Part shown: positions 23,848-44,815 of the stretch, one piece after another | How the letters are laid out: every line of letters starts with the position of its first letter | Position numbering within the stretch: the stretch's first letter is position 1 | Assembly: GCA_964035015.1 (NCBI GenBank) | Contig: CAXIUP010000007.1 | Coordinates: 709,501-773,500, forward strand | Reading direction: 5' to 3' | DNA length: 64,000 bases | Source: Corallium rubrum | Lineage: Eukaryota; Cnidaria; Anthozoa; Scleralcyonacea; Coralliidae | Notes under the pieces: generated by a model | Told to the model about the DNA's origin: nothing | What the model saw: only the letters and a program-made list of their open reading frames with translations | The model's database searches: none | Translations under genes and position numbers: made by a program

Positions 23848-23927
23848 CGTTAGAACTTTATTAAATATTATGATTTTACTCTTTTGTCCGACTCGCTGCT
23901 GGGCTTTGATATTCATAATTATGTATG

Positions 23928-24049
<122 letters not shown>

Positions 24050-24382
24050 GTTTGGCACGATCTCACGCGGTAAGAATAGTTAGACGCTGATGACTATAGC
24101 GAAAGAAAACTAAATCTAATCTCAATCAAATTTTCGTTTAACGAAACGAAATGAAGCTGGCTGTTCTTAACTTAAAAAAAAGAACAACGAAGAGAATAAG
24201 GATACATGGAAACAACTGGTTTAATATATCTTGACGAGAAACCAGAAAACTTGAAGAAACCAAACGCCGCATGGTAAACAAAAACTCGATCTGAATTGCG
24301 GGGGTTTGTAGTTACTCCGTGGTCTAACCATTTTAAATTTAATGGTAGGATTCTTATGTTGTTTTTAAGTTTTCGCTTAACC

Positions 24383-24686
24383 CATAGTCAATCGAGATAT
24401 GGTCTGGAAACTCAGCTAAAGTCTTTGGTCTATCTTTTTGTTCGCCTTTATGCATTTTTGCAATTGTGCACGGTGCACGGTCACTGAACACATTGTATTT
24501 TAGTATAATGAACGAAGTGTCCAATAGCAAGGTTTCAATTCAATCACTCAACCGTGCTATTTAAATATTAATAAACCTAAAACGAAGGATGTGCACGGTG
24601 TAAGGTACGGTTCAACATAAAATCACAGCTCATTATAGGCGCTTTGAAGTTTGCCGAGTTTCCAGACCATATCTAGATTGACTATG
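24383..24686. mobile_element. CATAG-family MITE, subfamily B
   Basis: Ends CATAGTCAATCGAGATATGG and CCATATCTAGATTGACTATG are inverted. Flanks are CTTAACC (24376-24382) and ATTAACC (24687-24693), a 7-bp duplication with one mismatch. It shares GCACGGTGCACGGTCACTG with the 37350 copy. Confidence 0.85.
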
Positions 24687-24699
24687 ATTAACCTAAGTC

Positions 24700-25500
24700 A
24701 GCTTAACTAAAGCTAACTTAAAACATTGCCTTAAGCTTATGTGGACCCATTTAATTGATTAAATTACTGTAAATTCGTCTGAAATGCGACGATTGTCCGA
24801 CGTATAAACTTTGTCGCGTCAGACCATTGGCGGGAATTGGCCGAGCTAAAATTCGTCATTGCCCCCAATCGGCATGCAACAGCCTCTTATAAGAGGCTGA
24901 CGGGAACGAAACAGCTATTTCTTTTTAGAAATAGTTTCTTGTGGGAGTTACTATAACTGTTATATTAACTACCTTTAAGGAGTTAATATTAATTAAGGGG
25001 TTAATATTAACTATCTTTAAAGGGCATATGATCCCAGCATTGGTATAGTTGTAACGGGCTCTCCTTAGTACTTTTAAATGGGCTGATCACGATGCAATAA
25101 TTTGTTTTTAATTTTAATTTTAACGCAAATTTAACAGTCAAAATAGTTGTGGAAATATGTAATTTTGATCAAGTCGAGCGCAACTCACTATTGGAGACTG
25201 GACACCAGTGATGACGTAGGAAGTTGTACCCAAATAAATGTGAGACTTGGCAGGCCAGCATTCGTTACTTTTTAGGTAAACTAGTATGTAGCCTATATAC
25301 AGTACATGCAGAGTGCAAAAGAATTGGTTTAGTTTAGATTGTAAACAAACCCTAACGATGATTCAACGTGGTATGAATTAGTCCGGTTAGCTGAGACCCT
25401 GCAGGCTCCTGTAAATATCTCTGATCATGCACGGGCATGCTTTCTTTATAAATTATGTATTACCAATGAATATGAGAAATCATATCCCCCAATTAGAATA
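24700..25500. other. No gene seen; small hairpins
   Basis: Short inverted repeats occur (CAGCCTCTTATAAGAGGCTG at 24889-24907 and AGCTATTTCTTTTTAGAAATAG nearby, plus TTAATATTAA blocks at 24965-25020). No coding region was supported. Confidence 0.5.
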
Positions 25501-25502
25501 AA

Positions 25503-33633
<8,131 letters not shown>

Positions 33634-33996
33634 CTACAAAACATATATATAGGCTTAGAACTCTTAGAAAACTTGCTGCGGGTTGTCGTTCCAGAATAGA
33701 ATTTTACTCTGCTATTTCTGGTATCTATCGGTTCTGGTATCATGTAAAAGCGATACGAGATGTCATTTGCAGGGAGAGACTATTTTAACCAATCAACATG
33801 AAGCGGTTGAGTGTTTAAGTCAAGTCTCGCATGTTGTTCCTTCTTGTTGTGTTTACATGAAGAAGATTGAAAGTTTTCGATCTGATCGAAACGAATGGCT
33901 GACGTCAATCTACGGAGTGGAGTGGATTGACTTGAGATTTAAGCCGGATCGATGTTCCAAGCAACATCCGATTCTCCATGTAAACATGTGCCCGGA

Positions 33997-34277
33997 ATAG
34001 TTAATAGAAAATATATATGGTTTGAAAGTTCAACAAAAGTCATTGTTTTATGTTTTTGTTCAGGTTTATGAAAATTCTTGCACTTTCACGGTTACTGAAC
34101 ATATTTTTTTTTCTGCATAATGAAGCAATCATCCAATAGCAACGTTTGGGTTCAGTTACTCAACCATACGGTTTAGATATTAATAAACCTAAAACAAAGG
34201 ATTTGGCACCTTCATGCATGTACCTTTCAACATGAATCCTAGCTTTTCCAAACCATGTATATTTTCTATTAACTATG
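33997..34277. mobile_element. CATAG-family MITE, subfamily A
   Basis: It starts ATAGTTAATAGAAAATATATA and ends TATATTTTCTATTAACTATG. Flanks GCCCGGA and GCCTGGA are a 7-bp duplication with one mismatch. Internal landmarks match the 35571 copy. Confidence 0.85.
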
Positions 34278-34559
34278 GCCTGGATTGACCTCACTCACGT
34301 TTTTCGATCCAATTGGACTGTCAATCCGCTTCATGTAAACAGGGCCGTACACTTGAAATTAAAGATTTAGGGTTTACGGATTCTGGCATTTACTGTACCA
34401 GAATCGCATTTCCTACAGAAACACAATATTACATTCAAGAATGAAACCGGTTCCCGGTATCAAGTAAACACCACATGAGACAAACATGATTTTCATGTCA
34501 TATGCACTATAACGGTAAACCAGTAAACGTTTCTAAAATTAAGTAGTTTGCATGTAATA

Positions 34560-34915
34560 TAAATTTTGAGTGTTTCATCAGGGGATTCAAACACGAAAAA
34601 ACATAATGAAAGTATGAGGCTAAAGGCCGAGTGGTTTTATTGTTTTCGAGTGTTTGGATATGGCATCTCAATCGAGCGATGTCAATTGGAAAATGCAATT
34701 AAAATAAACTATCACGAAATTTTATTCATGAGTGTGTGTAAAATTTATTCATACAGCAGCTTGTTTATTTTGCATAGATAATTGGGTCTTAAGAATAAGA
34801 TGAACACCGCTTTTCTTCTAATAACTTGGGTTTTACTGGAGTATCCAACTTAAATCAGGTGATTGAATGAACTATATTATAATTGGCTGATTTTCTCATG
34901 AATTATTAATGTCTT

Positions 34916-34918
<3 letters not shown>
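34560..34918. repeat. Repeat related to the insertion at 21686-21930
   Basis: GAGTGTTTCATCAGGGGAT, AACACGAAAAAACAT, CAGCTTGTTTATTTTGCAT and ATTGGCTGATTTTCTCATGAA occur in the same order as in the 21.7-kb copy, with a further insertion inside this copy. A (TA)n tract (34917-34946) follows. Confidence 0.65.
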
Positions 34919-34953
<35 letters not shown>

Positions 34954-35052
34954 TTGTGAAATTCATTACTAATTCATGAGTTTTGCAGCCAATCCAATTT
35001 CAGAAATTACGTCACATGTTACCCCTGTAAACCCCATACAAACTAAAACCAA

Positions 35053-35322
35053 TGATGCTAATTAGTTACAACCACTAGTGGATGTATACTCTTCTGATAC
35101 AACCACTAGTGCTTGTAACTAATTAGCATCTCAATATCCCAAAGGGATTTTTACTATTCATTCATTTCACAAAGGGATTTTTACTATTCATTCATTTCAC
35201 AACTCGCGGCCTTGTTGTATTGAATATACAATCACTCGCCTTCGGCTCGTGATTGTATATTCAATACAACACGGCCGCTCGTGTTGTAAACATTACATAT
35301 ATATATATATATATATATATAT
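35053..35322. repeat. Hairpin cluster and (TA)n
   Basis: Three structures lie side by side: a palindrome GATGCTAATTAGTTACAA...TTGTAACTAATTAGCATC (35053-35130), a 30-bp direct repeat AAAGGGATTTTTACTATTC (35140-35200), and a near-perfect hairpin GTTGTATTGAATATACAATC...GATTGTATATTCAATACAAC (35213-35270). A (TA)n tract (35297-35322) then abuts the end of the next PLE. Confidence 0.8.
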
Positions 35323-35378
35323 GCAGGAAGAGAAAAGAGACCAACAACTTCTGATATATAGGCCTTTTTTATTAGACG

Positions 35379-35402
35379 TTTCGGTAAATATACCTTCATC
35401 AG
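35379..35402 (-). ncRNA. Hammerhead-like motif at PLE end
   Basis: On the minus strand CTGATGA-A-GGTA-TATT-TACC-GAAA, then CGTC. All core bases are canonical apart from the one additional base before stem II. It lies at the 3' end of the 35.3-39.7 kb PLE. Confidence 0.55.
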
Positions 35403-35570
35403 TACAATAGCTGTATACCATCAAAGTATGAAAAGTTAAGGCAGTTCTTATATACCGTTTTGACATAAAAAATATGAATAATTAACTAAATTAACATAAA
35501 TTTACACAATAAAGCTAATTGTTATAATGAATCCTCTTTTTAGAATGAAATTCTTGTCTTTTATTAAGAC

Positions 35571-35877
35571 CATAGTTAATAGAAAATATACATGGTTTGG
35601 AAGCTCACAAAAGTCATTGTTTTATGTTTTTGTTCAGGTTTACGGAAATTTTTGCACTTTCACGGTTACTGAACATATTGTGTTTTCTGTATAATGAAGC
35701 AATCATCCAATAGCAACGTTTGGGTTTAATCACTTAACTGTACAGTTTAAATATTAATAAACCTAAAACAAAGGATTTGGCACCTTCATGTACCTTTCAA
35801 CATGAATCGTAGCTTGATTGTTAACCGCTTTGAAGTTTGCCGGGTTTCTAAACCATGTATATTTTCTATGAACTATG
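35571..35877. mobile_element. CATAG-family MITE, subfamily A, complete
   Basis: 307 bp with ends CATAGTTAATAGAAAATATA and TATATTTTCTATGAACTATG. It is flanked by identical 7-bp duplications TTAAGAC (35564-35570, 35878-35884), which defines the ends exactly. It has no ORF of note. It is nested in the PLE. Confidence 0.92.
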
Positions 35878-36550
35878 TTAAGACCATGAGGCTTAAGAGT
35901 AAACAATCGTGCGCTCCAATACGCTTCACGGGTAATAAGGAAGCTGTCAATATTAGTAAGTATTATGAGAGCGCACTAATTCTATGCATTGAAATGAAAG
36001 ATCAGCGAGCGTATGTGGAGTTTTATTAAAGTGTATAACAACTTCACAGGTATGTTTAGAGGTATTGATCGACGACTTATGGTTTCTAAATCTAATTTTG
36101 GCATCATTAGATGTAGATCCAACGTACTGAACTTGACATTTATTACACGAAATAAGATAAATAATATTGTTGGAAGTACAAGTGAGTACATCTTTAATGC
36201 GATAATGTTTACTTGTTTGAAAACTATAAAATGTTTGAGATTCAATAAGGTAATTTTGGCATAAATCACACCTGTCTCTTACACTTGAAACAACCTCTTA
36301 GAGAAAAACCAGGTTCTTCTAAATGACGAATTTTGGATTTGGATGGTGCCAATATATCTCTAAGATTTTTGGATCTCCGAAATGCAGGAAAAATAGAATT
36401 AAGCGTAAAAACATTCCAAAGTTCGGAAGAAGATTCTAAAATATGCATGTGTTTGTTAAGAATATTTCTCATATTGGGAAGTTTAAGATTGTAATCCATA
36501 ACGAAAGGGAAACGTATTTTTTTCCCTCCTAATGGTTGGTTTTAAGCGAT

Positions 36551-36947
36551 TTTATTATATGGCAAGCGTCACTTCCGGTGAAATAGCGCGCTGTGATTGG
36601 CTTAGAAACATTTTTAGCGGTCCATTACTTTCCCGTAATGGACCAGCGGTCCATTACGGAAAAAAACCAAACAAATTTCTTATCAGCCATGTTGTTTGCA
36701 ACTAAACAACGAAAGAAAACCGCAAGAATTTTGTGAATTCAACAACCTGAGGACTAAATTATGTATGATTAGGACGAGAGCAATCTGGAAGCGAGTTTAG
36801 GAGTCCGAAAGCGACGACAACAAAAGCAACAACATTGAAAACGATGAGTTTATGTCACACGCTCGAGGTCACACTAAACCGACTAAAGTACGTATCATGA
36901 CAAGGTATAAAAGTAAGCTTTGTTGTTTCAAAATGCCATATAATAAA
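36551..36947. mobile_element. MITE with 14-bp TIR, nested in PLE
   Basis: TTTATTATATGGCA (36551) is mirrored by TGCCATATAATAAA (36934-36947). It holds a GGTCCATTAC/GTAATGGACC inner hairpin near 36620-36650. No ORF. Confidence 0.7.
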
Positions 36948-36951
36948 CTTT

Positions 36952-37093
36952 TTATTAACCTCGCTTGCTCGGTCTTTACAGAGAAATATCAGACCTCGGT
37001 CTTTGTGTACAAACCTCGCCCTATGGGCTCGGTCTGTACCAAAAAGACCTCGGTCCGATATTTCTCTGTAAACACCTCGCGTTCGGTTAATAA
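36952..37093. mobile_element. Foldback MITE next to the previous one
   Basis: TTATTAACC at the left is mirrored by GGTTAATAA at the right. Inner arms share GAGAAATATC and GACCTCGGTC in opposite orientations around a CCTCGCCCTATGGGCTCGG centre. Confidence 0.75.
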
Positions 37094-37349
37094 GAAGTTA
37101 ATCTCTCGAAATACTTCAAGCTTTGTCAAAATGAGTGTTGACTAAAGAGCTGTGATAACCTTGATTAATGAGGTAATTTTTATATTCCGTACATCTTTCA
37201 TTAAGAAAATTAGAAGTAGAAAATTCCTATGAAGTCTAAGTGGTACCCCATAAGGAATAGCTTTAAAACAATGACTCGGATGAGCACTAGAAGGAAGGAA
37301 ATAAACATGGCTGTCAGTGGGTTTGGAATAAGTGTCTGTTTGGATAAAA

Positions 37350-37647
37350 CATAGTCAATCGAGATATGGTCTGGAAACTCAGCTAAAGCCTTTGGTCTAT
37401 CTTTTTGTTCGCCTTTATGCAGTTTTGTGCACGGTGCACGGTCACTGAACACATTGTATTTTAGTATAATGAACGAATTGTCCAATAGCAACGTTTCACT
37501 TCAATCACTCAACCGTGCTATTTAAATATTAATAAACCTAATACAAAGGATGTGCACGGTGTAAGGTACGGTTCAACATAAAATCACAGCTCATTATAGG
37601 CGCTTTGAAGTTTGCCGAGTTTCCAGACCATATCTCGATTGACTATG
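37350..37647. mobile_element. CATAG-family MITE, subfamily B, complete
   Basis: 298 bp with ends CATAGTCAATCGAGATATGG and CCATATCTCGATTGACTATG and exact 7-bp duplications GATAAAA (37343-37349, 37648-37654). Nested in the PLE coding region. Confidence 0.93.
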
Positions 37648-39761
37648 GATAAAACCATTAACCAAATGGAGAGTAATATCCAAAACATTATTGTCTGAAT
37701 ATACTAATTCAAACTTAATGGTGGGATACAGTGAATTTATATAATTAGTAAATGCTTCTAATTTTTCAATGCCTTGATACCAAAGGTCAAAAACGTCATT
37801 TCTGTATCTCCACGAAGGGGAAGGTTTAATAGGCCCACAAAATTTGGCTTTGAAATCAATTTCGCCCATGGCAATATCGGCATAGCTACAAGCATTTTTG
37901 GGGCCTACAGCTGCACCGTGTATTTGTAAAAAATTATATTCCATAAACATAGAATGATTGTGTTTAAGGCATATTTCAATGGCCTCAACAATACAATCAG
38001 TGGGAGGATGTAATACGTCTCTGGTGTCTAAAGCCTTACGTGCGGCAGATAAACTTAAATGTTGTCAAAGTTGGGAAACATAGAAACTACATCCCAAGAG
38101 ACGAGAAGAGTGCCAGGTGGATGAGGCCCTGTAGAGCTGACTTCAGTAATCTTATTAAATAAATCAGTGCTACCTTGAATAAATTAAGGTAATTTTTTAA
38201 CTAAAGGTTGTAAATAAAATTCAGTAAAGGCCGACAAATTTTCAATAACTGTAGAGCAACAAGAGGTAATGAGACGAAGAGGATTACCTGATTTATGCGC
38301 TTTAACATTACCAAATGCAATCCCAGATTTGGCTTCAGCGTTGAAAACCCAGTTAGCAATGGCAGGCGTAATATCATCTGTCTTGACCCACTTACTACAC
38401 CAGGTTTTGACACATCTAAGTGCCGTGCTGTAGGGTCAGATTCTAAGCGCTTGTAGTGCAAGGGATTATGAAGTTGGTCAAGCATTTTAGATTTATATTC
38501 ATCATTATTAAGACAAAACGAAAGCCTTTATCTTGCATCCTAATAGTAATATCCATCTTCTTAAGTTCTATAATGGCCGATCTTTCTTCTTTTGTCAAAT
38601 TATCTTGGATAGCTCTAGTGTTCTTAGGGTTAATAATATCTTGTCTAATGTACTTAAGGAAAACTTCCAATTCAGGAAATTTGGATTTAGGTGGATTCCA
38701 AACTTTATTACTAGGAACTGAAGGTAAATTTTCTGCTTGCTGAACATTTGGTATTATCTTTCCCATTGTTTTCGTAGAAATAGGCTGCCAGACGCAATCT
38801 TCTTTCAAAAGCTTCCAGGTCATCCTAAACTTTTTGCCAATTTATATCTCTAGGGGTAGGACAGAATAAAGGTCCCTTTCTCAAAAGGTTTGTTTGGTCT
38901 GCATTGATAGAAGCTGATGACAAATTAATAGGATTTAAATAAGTAGAATTCATAACATCAGGGCAAGATCTATTAAATAAGATAGCTTTACGTTTCGCCC
39001 GAAATAGTTTTCGCTTCCTATTAATACGTTGGTGTTTAGTAAATCTTCTATTTCTTCGGTCTTTGACAGGTGTTTCAGAAAATTGATTAGTGGAATTGTG
39101 TGCAATTTTCACTGGAATAACCTTTTGCACGTTGCGCATTTCAACACACTTATTAAGCGATTTATGAAACTCAGAGTTGCGTTTGGCAATATTGTTCCAG
39201 ATGGTTAATGCCACACCTATATCGGTTTTGTCAAATAACTCGTTCCTAATATACTATTACTATTAGGATGCAAGATAAAGGCTCTCGTTTGGTTCTTGTA
39301 ATAACGATGAATATAAATCTAAAATGCTTGACCAACTTCATAATCCCTTGCACTACAAGCGCTTAGAATCTGACCCTACTGCACGGCACTTAGATGTTGT
39401 CAAAACCTGGTGTAGTAAGTGGGTCAAGACAGGTGATATTACGCCTGCCATTGCTAACTGGGTTTTCAACGCTGAAGTCAAACCTGGGATTGCATTTGGT
39501 ACTGTTAAAACGCATAAATCAGGTAATCCTCTTCGTCTCATTACCTCTTGTTGCTCTACAGTTATTGAAAATTTGTCGACCTTTACTGGATTTTATTTAC
39601 ACCCTTTACTTAAAAAAATTACCCCTCAAGAAAATTTTGAAATTTGGATGCCCTGAAACATCATTTCCAGCACTCTCAGGCGAATATTTCGGTCAAAAAG
39701 GCACGGTAAAGTGATTGTCATTTTACGCTTTTTTTCCATGAAAAATGAAAACTGACATATT

Positions 39762-39863
39762 TACCGAGCTACCTCCTCCACAGGCATTTATTTCCCAGCT
39801 TCTTTCTTTCATAAGGAGGTGCAAATAAATTAAAAACATCTGCGGAGGAGGTAGCGTACCGAG
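39762..39863. mobile_element. Short foldback MITE
   Basis: ACCGAGCTACCTCCTCC with CAGG is mirrored by GGAGGAGGTAGC, and AAATAAAT blocks pair internally. Confidence 0.6.
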
Positions 39864-40186
39864 TTAAAGATCGATAAATCCCATACTATACCTACTCAAA
39901 TTAAATTTATCATGCTCGTATGAATCAACGTGGACGAATTAGGTTTAAAATTAAATATTTTAAAACTTTGTCAAAGTTATTTTGAATTTCTGTGAGCCAA
40001 CACTATGGAGTACAGCCCTAAAACAAGTATCGGGATACGAAAAATCCTGATTGAAGACCAGATCTATAAAATCGGGATTTTTCTTCAGTATCGCGATCGA
40101 GGTCGCGTCGGGATTCGGGATTTTGAAACAAAATCGGATAAACACCCGAGGAAATCGGAATGCTTGGATCCCTTACGAAAATTTCA

Positions 40187-40668
40187 TATGTAAATTTTTC
40201 ACATATGAAATTTCCACATATGGAATTGGAACCTTTTCACATATGAAATTTCCACATATGAAATACAGTTCCACATATGAAATTTCCACATATGGAATTG
40301 GAACCTTTTCACATATGAAATATAATTCCACATATGAAATCACCACATATATATGGAATTGGAACCTTTTCACATATGAAATTTCCACATATGAAATACA
40401 TACAGTTCCACATATGAAATTTCCACATATGGAATTGGAACCTTTTCACATATGAAATATAATTCCACATATGAAATCACCACATATGGAATTGGAACCT
40501 TTTCACATATGAAATTTCCACATATGAAATACATACAGTTCCGCATATGAAATTTCCACATATGGAATTGGAGCCTTTTCACATATGAAATATAGTTCCA
40601 CATATGAAATCACCACATATGGAATTGGAACCTTTTCACATATGAAATTCCCACATACGAAATTTTCA
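40187..40668. repeat. Left subterminal CACATATGAAAT array
   Basis: Units alternate between ATATGAAATTTCCACATATG and longer units with GGAATTGGAACCTTTTC. Each contains the CATATG palindrome. A higher-order unit of about 120 bp repeats about three times. Confidence 0.9.
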
Positions 40669-41211
40669 TATATATATATGGAATAAAACATTTTCAGATA
40701 TTCAATTATTAAAATACAATTTATGGGAAATTAGACATTAGAATATGCAGAATGTGCAAAACTTGAACTTTACTTAAACAATTGAACACCATATTAACAC
40801 ATTCAATATTGTTTGTTTTTAGACTAATTTAATTTTAGAAATATATTATCAATTTACATCGAAATTCTAGAATTTAAAGTTAAATTCACCTGGCCCAGCT
40901 ATGCAAAAGGCAATTACAATATAGCACTAGTTGTACATTTTGTACGACTGTAAATTCAGCTAATTTTATCAAACGTTGAACTTTTTGAGGTATTCAACAG
41001 TAAGCTTGCTTATAGTTATGTACCAGACAATAAATAATCAGCAAATGTTCAATATGATTACTGGTCTGGTAACAAACAATTGCACTGTGGAAAGTTAACC
41101 TACTTTTGAACAACTGGCCCATTGTGTTTACCACAAAATAATGTACACGTTAAATGTAAAATATTAAAATAAATAAATAAATATACCGGTCTATATGACT
41201 GTAAAAACAAA

Positions 41212-42569
41212 CTATTTTAGTCCTTCCTCTAAACGTCTTTTTCTTTTACACGCTTCCTTCTCATCTTTAATTTTTTGGGTAATTGCATTCCGGACAGCAG
41301 TAGGAGTAGTCCTGGCAACATAACCTGTGAAATATACAATACGATTCATAATTACATGATTACCAAGGTTATACAATTGTTATTTTTGGGAATGAGATCA
41401 TGCAATATGAAAATTTAATGCTCTTTTCCCTTTGCCTACACAAACCAGGGAAATTAGAGATTAAATCACCCAGTGAGAACATTTGAAACCAAGGCAATCA
41501 TGGTATTAATTGGTTAAAATTATTCTCACTTTAGAAATCTGATATATGTACAAACTGATAGCAAGTCATGTCAGGAAATTAGTGATTAAATGTCCATCTA
41601 GCCTCAGGATATAGTCTGCAAGCAAACTTTTCCCCCACCCTTAGAGAACGGTACAACAATAATCTCTCACCCACCCGGGCATGGGTGAGAGACTGTCTGC
41701 TATCACAGATTAGCCTTGGGAGAAGTCCCTCAGATATACATGCTCCTTTGGCTGGCTCAGACAGGAATAAGTAATAATCACTTGACCCAACACCATTGTT
41801 ACCACCCCTTTGAGAGTAAAATCATCTGCTGGAGTGTGAATTATTAATGTCAATATTAAACTTTATAATTACGAAGTATATTTAGATACTATCTTCCATC
41901 ATACACTGTATCACAGATGGGCTATCAGATGTGATAATGACCTACTAGCTGACTAGCTTCCCAGAGTCAAGAGTAAGATTCCCTCCAAAGGTCACATGCT
42001 CATACATTCCTCCTAACTACAAGATTGCAGTTACCGAGCAAACAATTTGGACAGAAAATTCTACTTTCCTAGCAGAACTCTTGTATTTATGAACACAATT
42101 AGAATATAGGGATGTTCAGTAATGTATAAGGAATATGCAGTATCTGTATATCATTAAAATTATACCAATATTATTAGTATGACACTATACCAGTTTGAGT
42201 CTTACATTTTATCAAACTGGTCAACTTTCTAAAATATCCAGATGTGTGATATGTGTTCTTAGCATATCAATGATACTGATATATATATATATATATATAT
42301 ATATAGCGAAGGCCTTTGCTTGAAACGTTAGACCACTCACGTTCTCTGTTTCAGCAGTATTATACTATATTTCGATTGTGACTTGTGATGGACTGATGGT
42401 GTTTTGAGACACAAGCTACATAAACCCTGGGTACGACACTGGCTAGAGGGGGCCTCTGTACATAACAGTGGTAGAATCATGTGAAAAAACTTTAAGATTG
42501 ATTGAATTGATTCAAGTTTAAGATTGATTGAATTGATTCAAGTTTCAACACTGCCTACGCAGCACACTA

Positions 42570-42606
<37 letters not shown>

Positions 42607-43447
42607 TCGCAGTATACAGCATCAGTGTCACTTTAAAAAAGACATACAGTTAGACCAATATATAACCTGCTAATAGTATTTTGAGATATAAACATGCCTA
42701 TTGGAATAGATCATTATGTCATTAATCAATAAATAAACTACCAGTATTATTTAAGGATTTTACTTACCAATATAGACAGCAAGTTGAATGGTTGAACACA
42801 ACTGAACGTGGTAACTCTACCCTATGGACTAGAAAACAAGAGAAAATAATATATGAATGGATAAGCAAACAAACAAACAAACAAACAAACAAACAAACAA
42901 ACAAACAAACAAACAAACAAACAAACAAACAAACAAACAAACAAACAAACAAACAAACAAACGCACACACACACACACACACACACAAAACATACTTTAC
43001 TGTTAGTCTGTTTAATACCAACAATTTAATATTTCATATAATCACAAATAACTTTTACCTCAAAATCTGAATGCTTTAGTTTTACATAAGATATAATCCT
43101 TATCATGAAAGCAACGATGGCTAAAGAATGGTAAAAAAAGAAAGAATGATTTGAGAGTTTGTTAGGAACCACAATTGACTATTACTGTAAAATTGTGAAG
43201 ACAAGAAGAGATTTTATAAAGCCAATATTGTTGACGACAAAAGATGACTTTAATAATAAACATTGACTTCAACTACACTAACTTCGATCAGTATAAAATG
43301 GTTTGTATTGGACAATCAAACAGGAAATTGACAACGAGAGCCACTGTAGGACGATAGAAAACAAACGATTACTGAATTAGCTTTACCTGCTGGTAGCCTC
43401 GTGCAAGCGAAGCTTCTAGGACTTTCTTGGTTCAACTCGATTTCCAT
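41212..43447 (-). CDS. Possible small spliced gene inside the 40-kb element
   Basis: An ATG at 43447 opens MEIELNQESPRSFACTRLPA followed by a good donor (CAG-GTAAAG). A candidate middle exon lies near 42768-42828, and a candidate last exon at 41212-41324 reads a lysine/arginine-rich C-terminus (TTPTAVRNAITQKIKDEKEA). The phases of the middle and last exons do not support the charged reading together with the first exon, so the structure is uncertain. No family recognised. Confidence 0.25.
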
Positions 43448-43792
43448 GGCTTTTAGTTAAATCTTTCCGTAGAAGAACATGTTATTTCGGTGAAGACTGT
43501 CTTCCTGCATGATCTCTTCGCAAACAAAAAGTCTTATTTCCAAGGGTTTATGTAGCTTGTATCTCAAAACACCATCAGTCCATCACAAGTGAATTTCAAA
43601 CATGGCGCACTCACTGAGATATGACGCTATCCCAAGTATCAATGCGCGCTCGCTGCGCGGAGCATGCGCGGTATCGTGGCTACATGCGCCTGGGGGCTGG
43701 GTACGACACTGGCTAGAGGGGGCCTCTGTACATAACAGTGGTAGAATCATGTGAAAAAACTTTAAGATTGATTGAATTGATTCAAGTTGAAC
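42384..43792. repeat. Duplicated block inside the 40-kb element
   Basis: GGGTACGACACTGGCTAGAG...TTGATTCAAGTT at 42428-42510 is repeated in direct orientation at 43697-43790. Just outside, about 50 bp (TGATGGACTGATGGTGTTTTG) at 42384-42435 recurs inverted at 43543-43595. This points to rearrangement within the element. Confidence 0.8.
42867..42987. repeat. (CAAA)n and (CA)n microsatellite
   Basis: About 24 CAAA units followed by about 13 CA units. QTNKQTNK and CLFVCLFV open frames are artefacts. Confidence 0.97.
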
Positions 43793-44281
43793 ATAAATAT
43801 GTAGTTTTTCAGAACAGTCCATCTCTCCCTGGCAAGATATGTTGTCAGCTTCCAAATCTTGTTGATAGAGATTAGATTATTTCCTAAGATTAATAGGTAC
43901 TTGTATTATATATTTACAATTTTGAGCATGGTTATTCGCAAGATCGTAATTCTGTATCAAAGAATAGTTAAGTTTTAGTCTAGGTTAGCGAAAACTTACC
44001 GATCAATTTCTGATTATACAATTTTATTTTCTTGCATAAATTTAAAACTTGGGTGAGCTAGGAAACTATTGTCGAATATATCTTTAGATAACCATAGAGC
44101 AAATATTGCAAATACTGATCTGTTACAGAATTTATAAATAAACATGTGCATATTTCTGTTTTTAGCTTAATAAAGTCAAGTTTCCTGTTTTTGTAACTAT
44201 TTTTTACTGCAGCAAAGCATTCGCTATCATAGTAGTATAAATTGGTAATAATTACAAAGTGATTTATTTCATGATTTTTTT

Positions 44282-44815
44282 CCACATATGAAACTTAACT
44301 TTTACATATGAAATTTTTTATTTCATATGTGAACAATTTTTCATATATGAAATTTATTATTTCATATGTGAAAATTGTTGTCACATTAATTACAAAGTGA
44401 TTTATTTCATATGTGATTTCTCCCCACATATGAAAATTAACTTTCACATGTGAAATTTTTTATTTCATATATGAAATTTTTTATTTCATATGTGAAAATT
44501 GTTGTCACATTAATTACAAAGTGATTTATTTCATATGTGATTTTTCCCCACATATGAAACTTAACTTTCACATGTGATTTTTTTTATTTCATATGTGAAC
44601 AATTTTTCATATATGAAATTTTTTTATTTCATATGTGAAAATTGTTATCACATATGAAATGAACAAAATTCATATGTGAAATTATTCATTTAACATATGA
44701 AATATAGCATTTCATATGTGGAATTGTTTTCCACATATGAAATTCGTCATTTCACATATGAAATAGTTCATTTCATATGTGAAATTCCAACTTCATATGT
44801 GAAATGACATATGAA
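44282..44815. repeat. Right subterminal CATATG array
   Basis: Mixed-orientation TTTCATATGTGA and TCACATATGAAA units; several higher-order units contain CACATTAATTACAAAGTGATT. It mirrors the left array in motif but not in unit length. Confidence 0.9.

Larger units (their letters stand above)
21180..23915 (-). mobile_element. Penelope-like element with inverted partial copy
   Basis: The minus strand encodes a PLE reverse transcriptase (22107-22916) with DGVAMGSPLGPLFANIF and YRRYVDDCFILF, then a GIY-YIG region (VVYRFMCRSCGASYVGETI) and its C-terminal half (21436-21690, ILSHHHDTGHPVSFDDF). At 23379-23915 the 3' region, including the GIY-YIG C-terminus, is repeated in inverted orientation, an arrangement known for Penelope elements. 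Both copies end with a hammerhead-like motif next to a (TA)n tract. A 240-bp insertion related to 34560-34918 separates the GIY-YIG parts. The copy is broken with several breaks. Confidence 0.85.
35325..39660 (-). mobile_element. Large broken Penelope-like element with nested MITEs
   Basis: Minus-strand blocks run in PLE order: a basic N-terminal region (38825-39214), the RT N-terminal part (38201-38823), an RT palm region with GAAVGPKNACSYADIAMGEID and WRYRNDVFDLWYQG (37660-37950), a zinc-like linker near 36266-36499, and GIY-YIG (NIIYLISCNKCQVQYVGSTS) near 36090-36180. The 3' end is at the (TA)n near 35325 with a hammerhead-like motif. Plus-strand 39260-39640 is an inverted partial copy of the 38170-38560 region. 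MITEs at 35571-35877, 36551-36947, 36952-37093 and 37350-37647 are nested inside. The element is broken, with several breaks. Confidence 0.85.
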
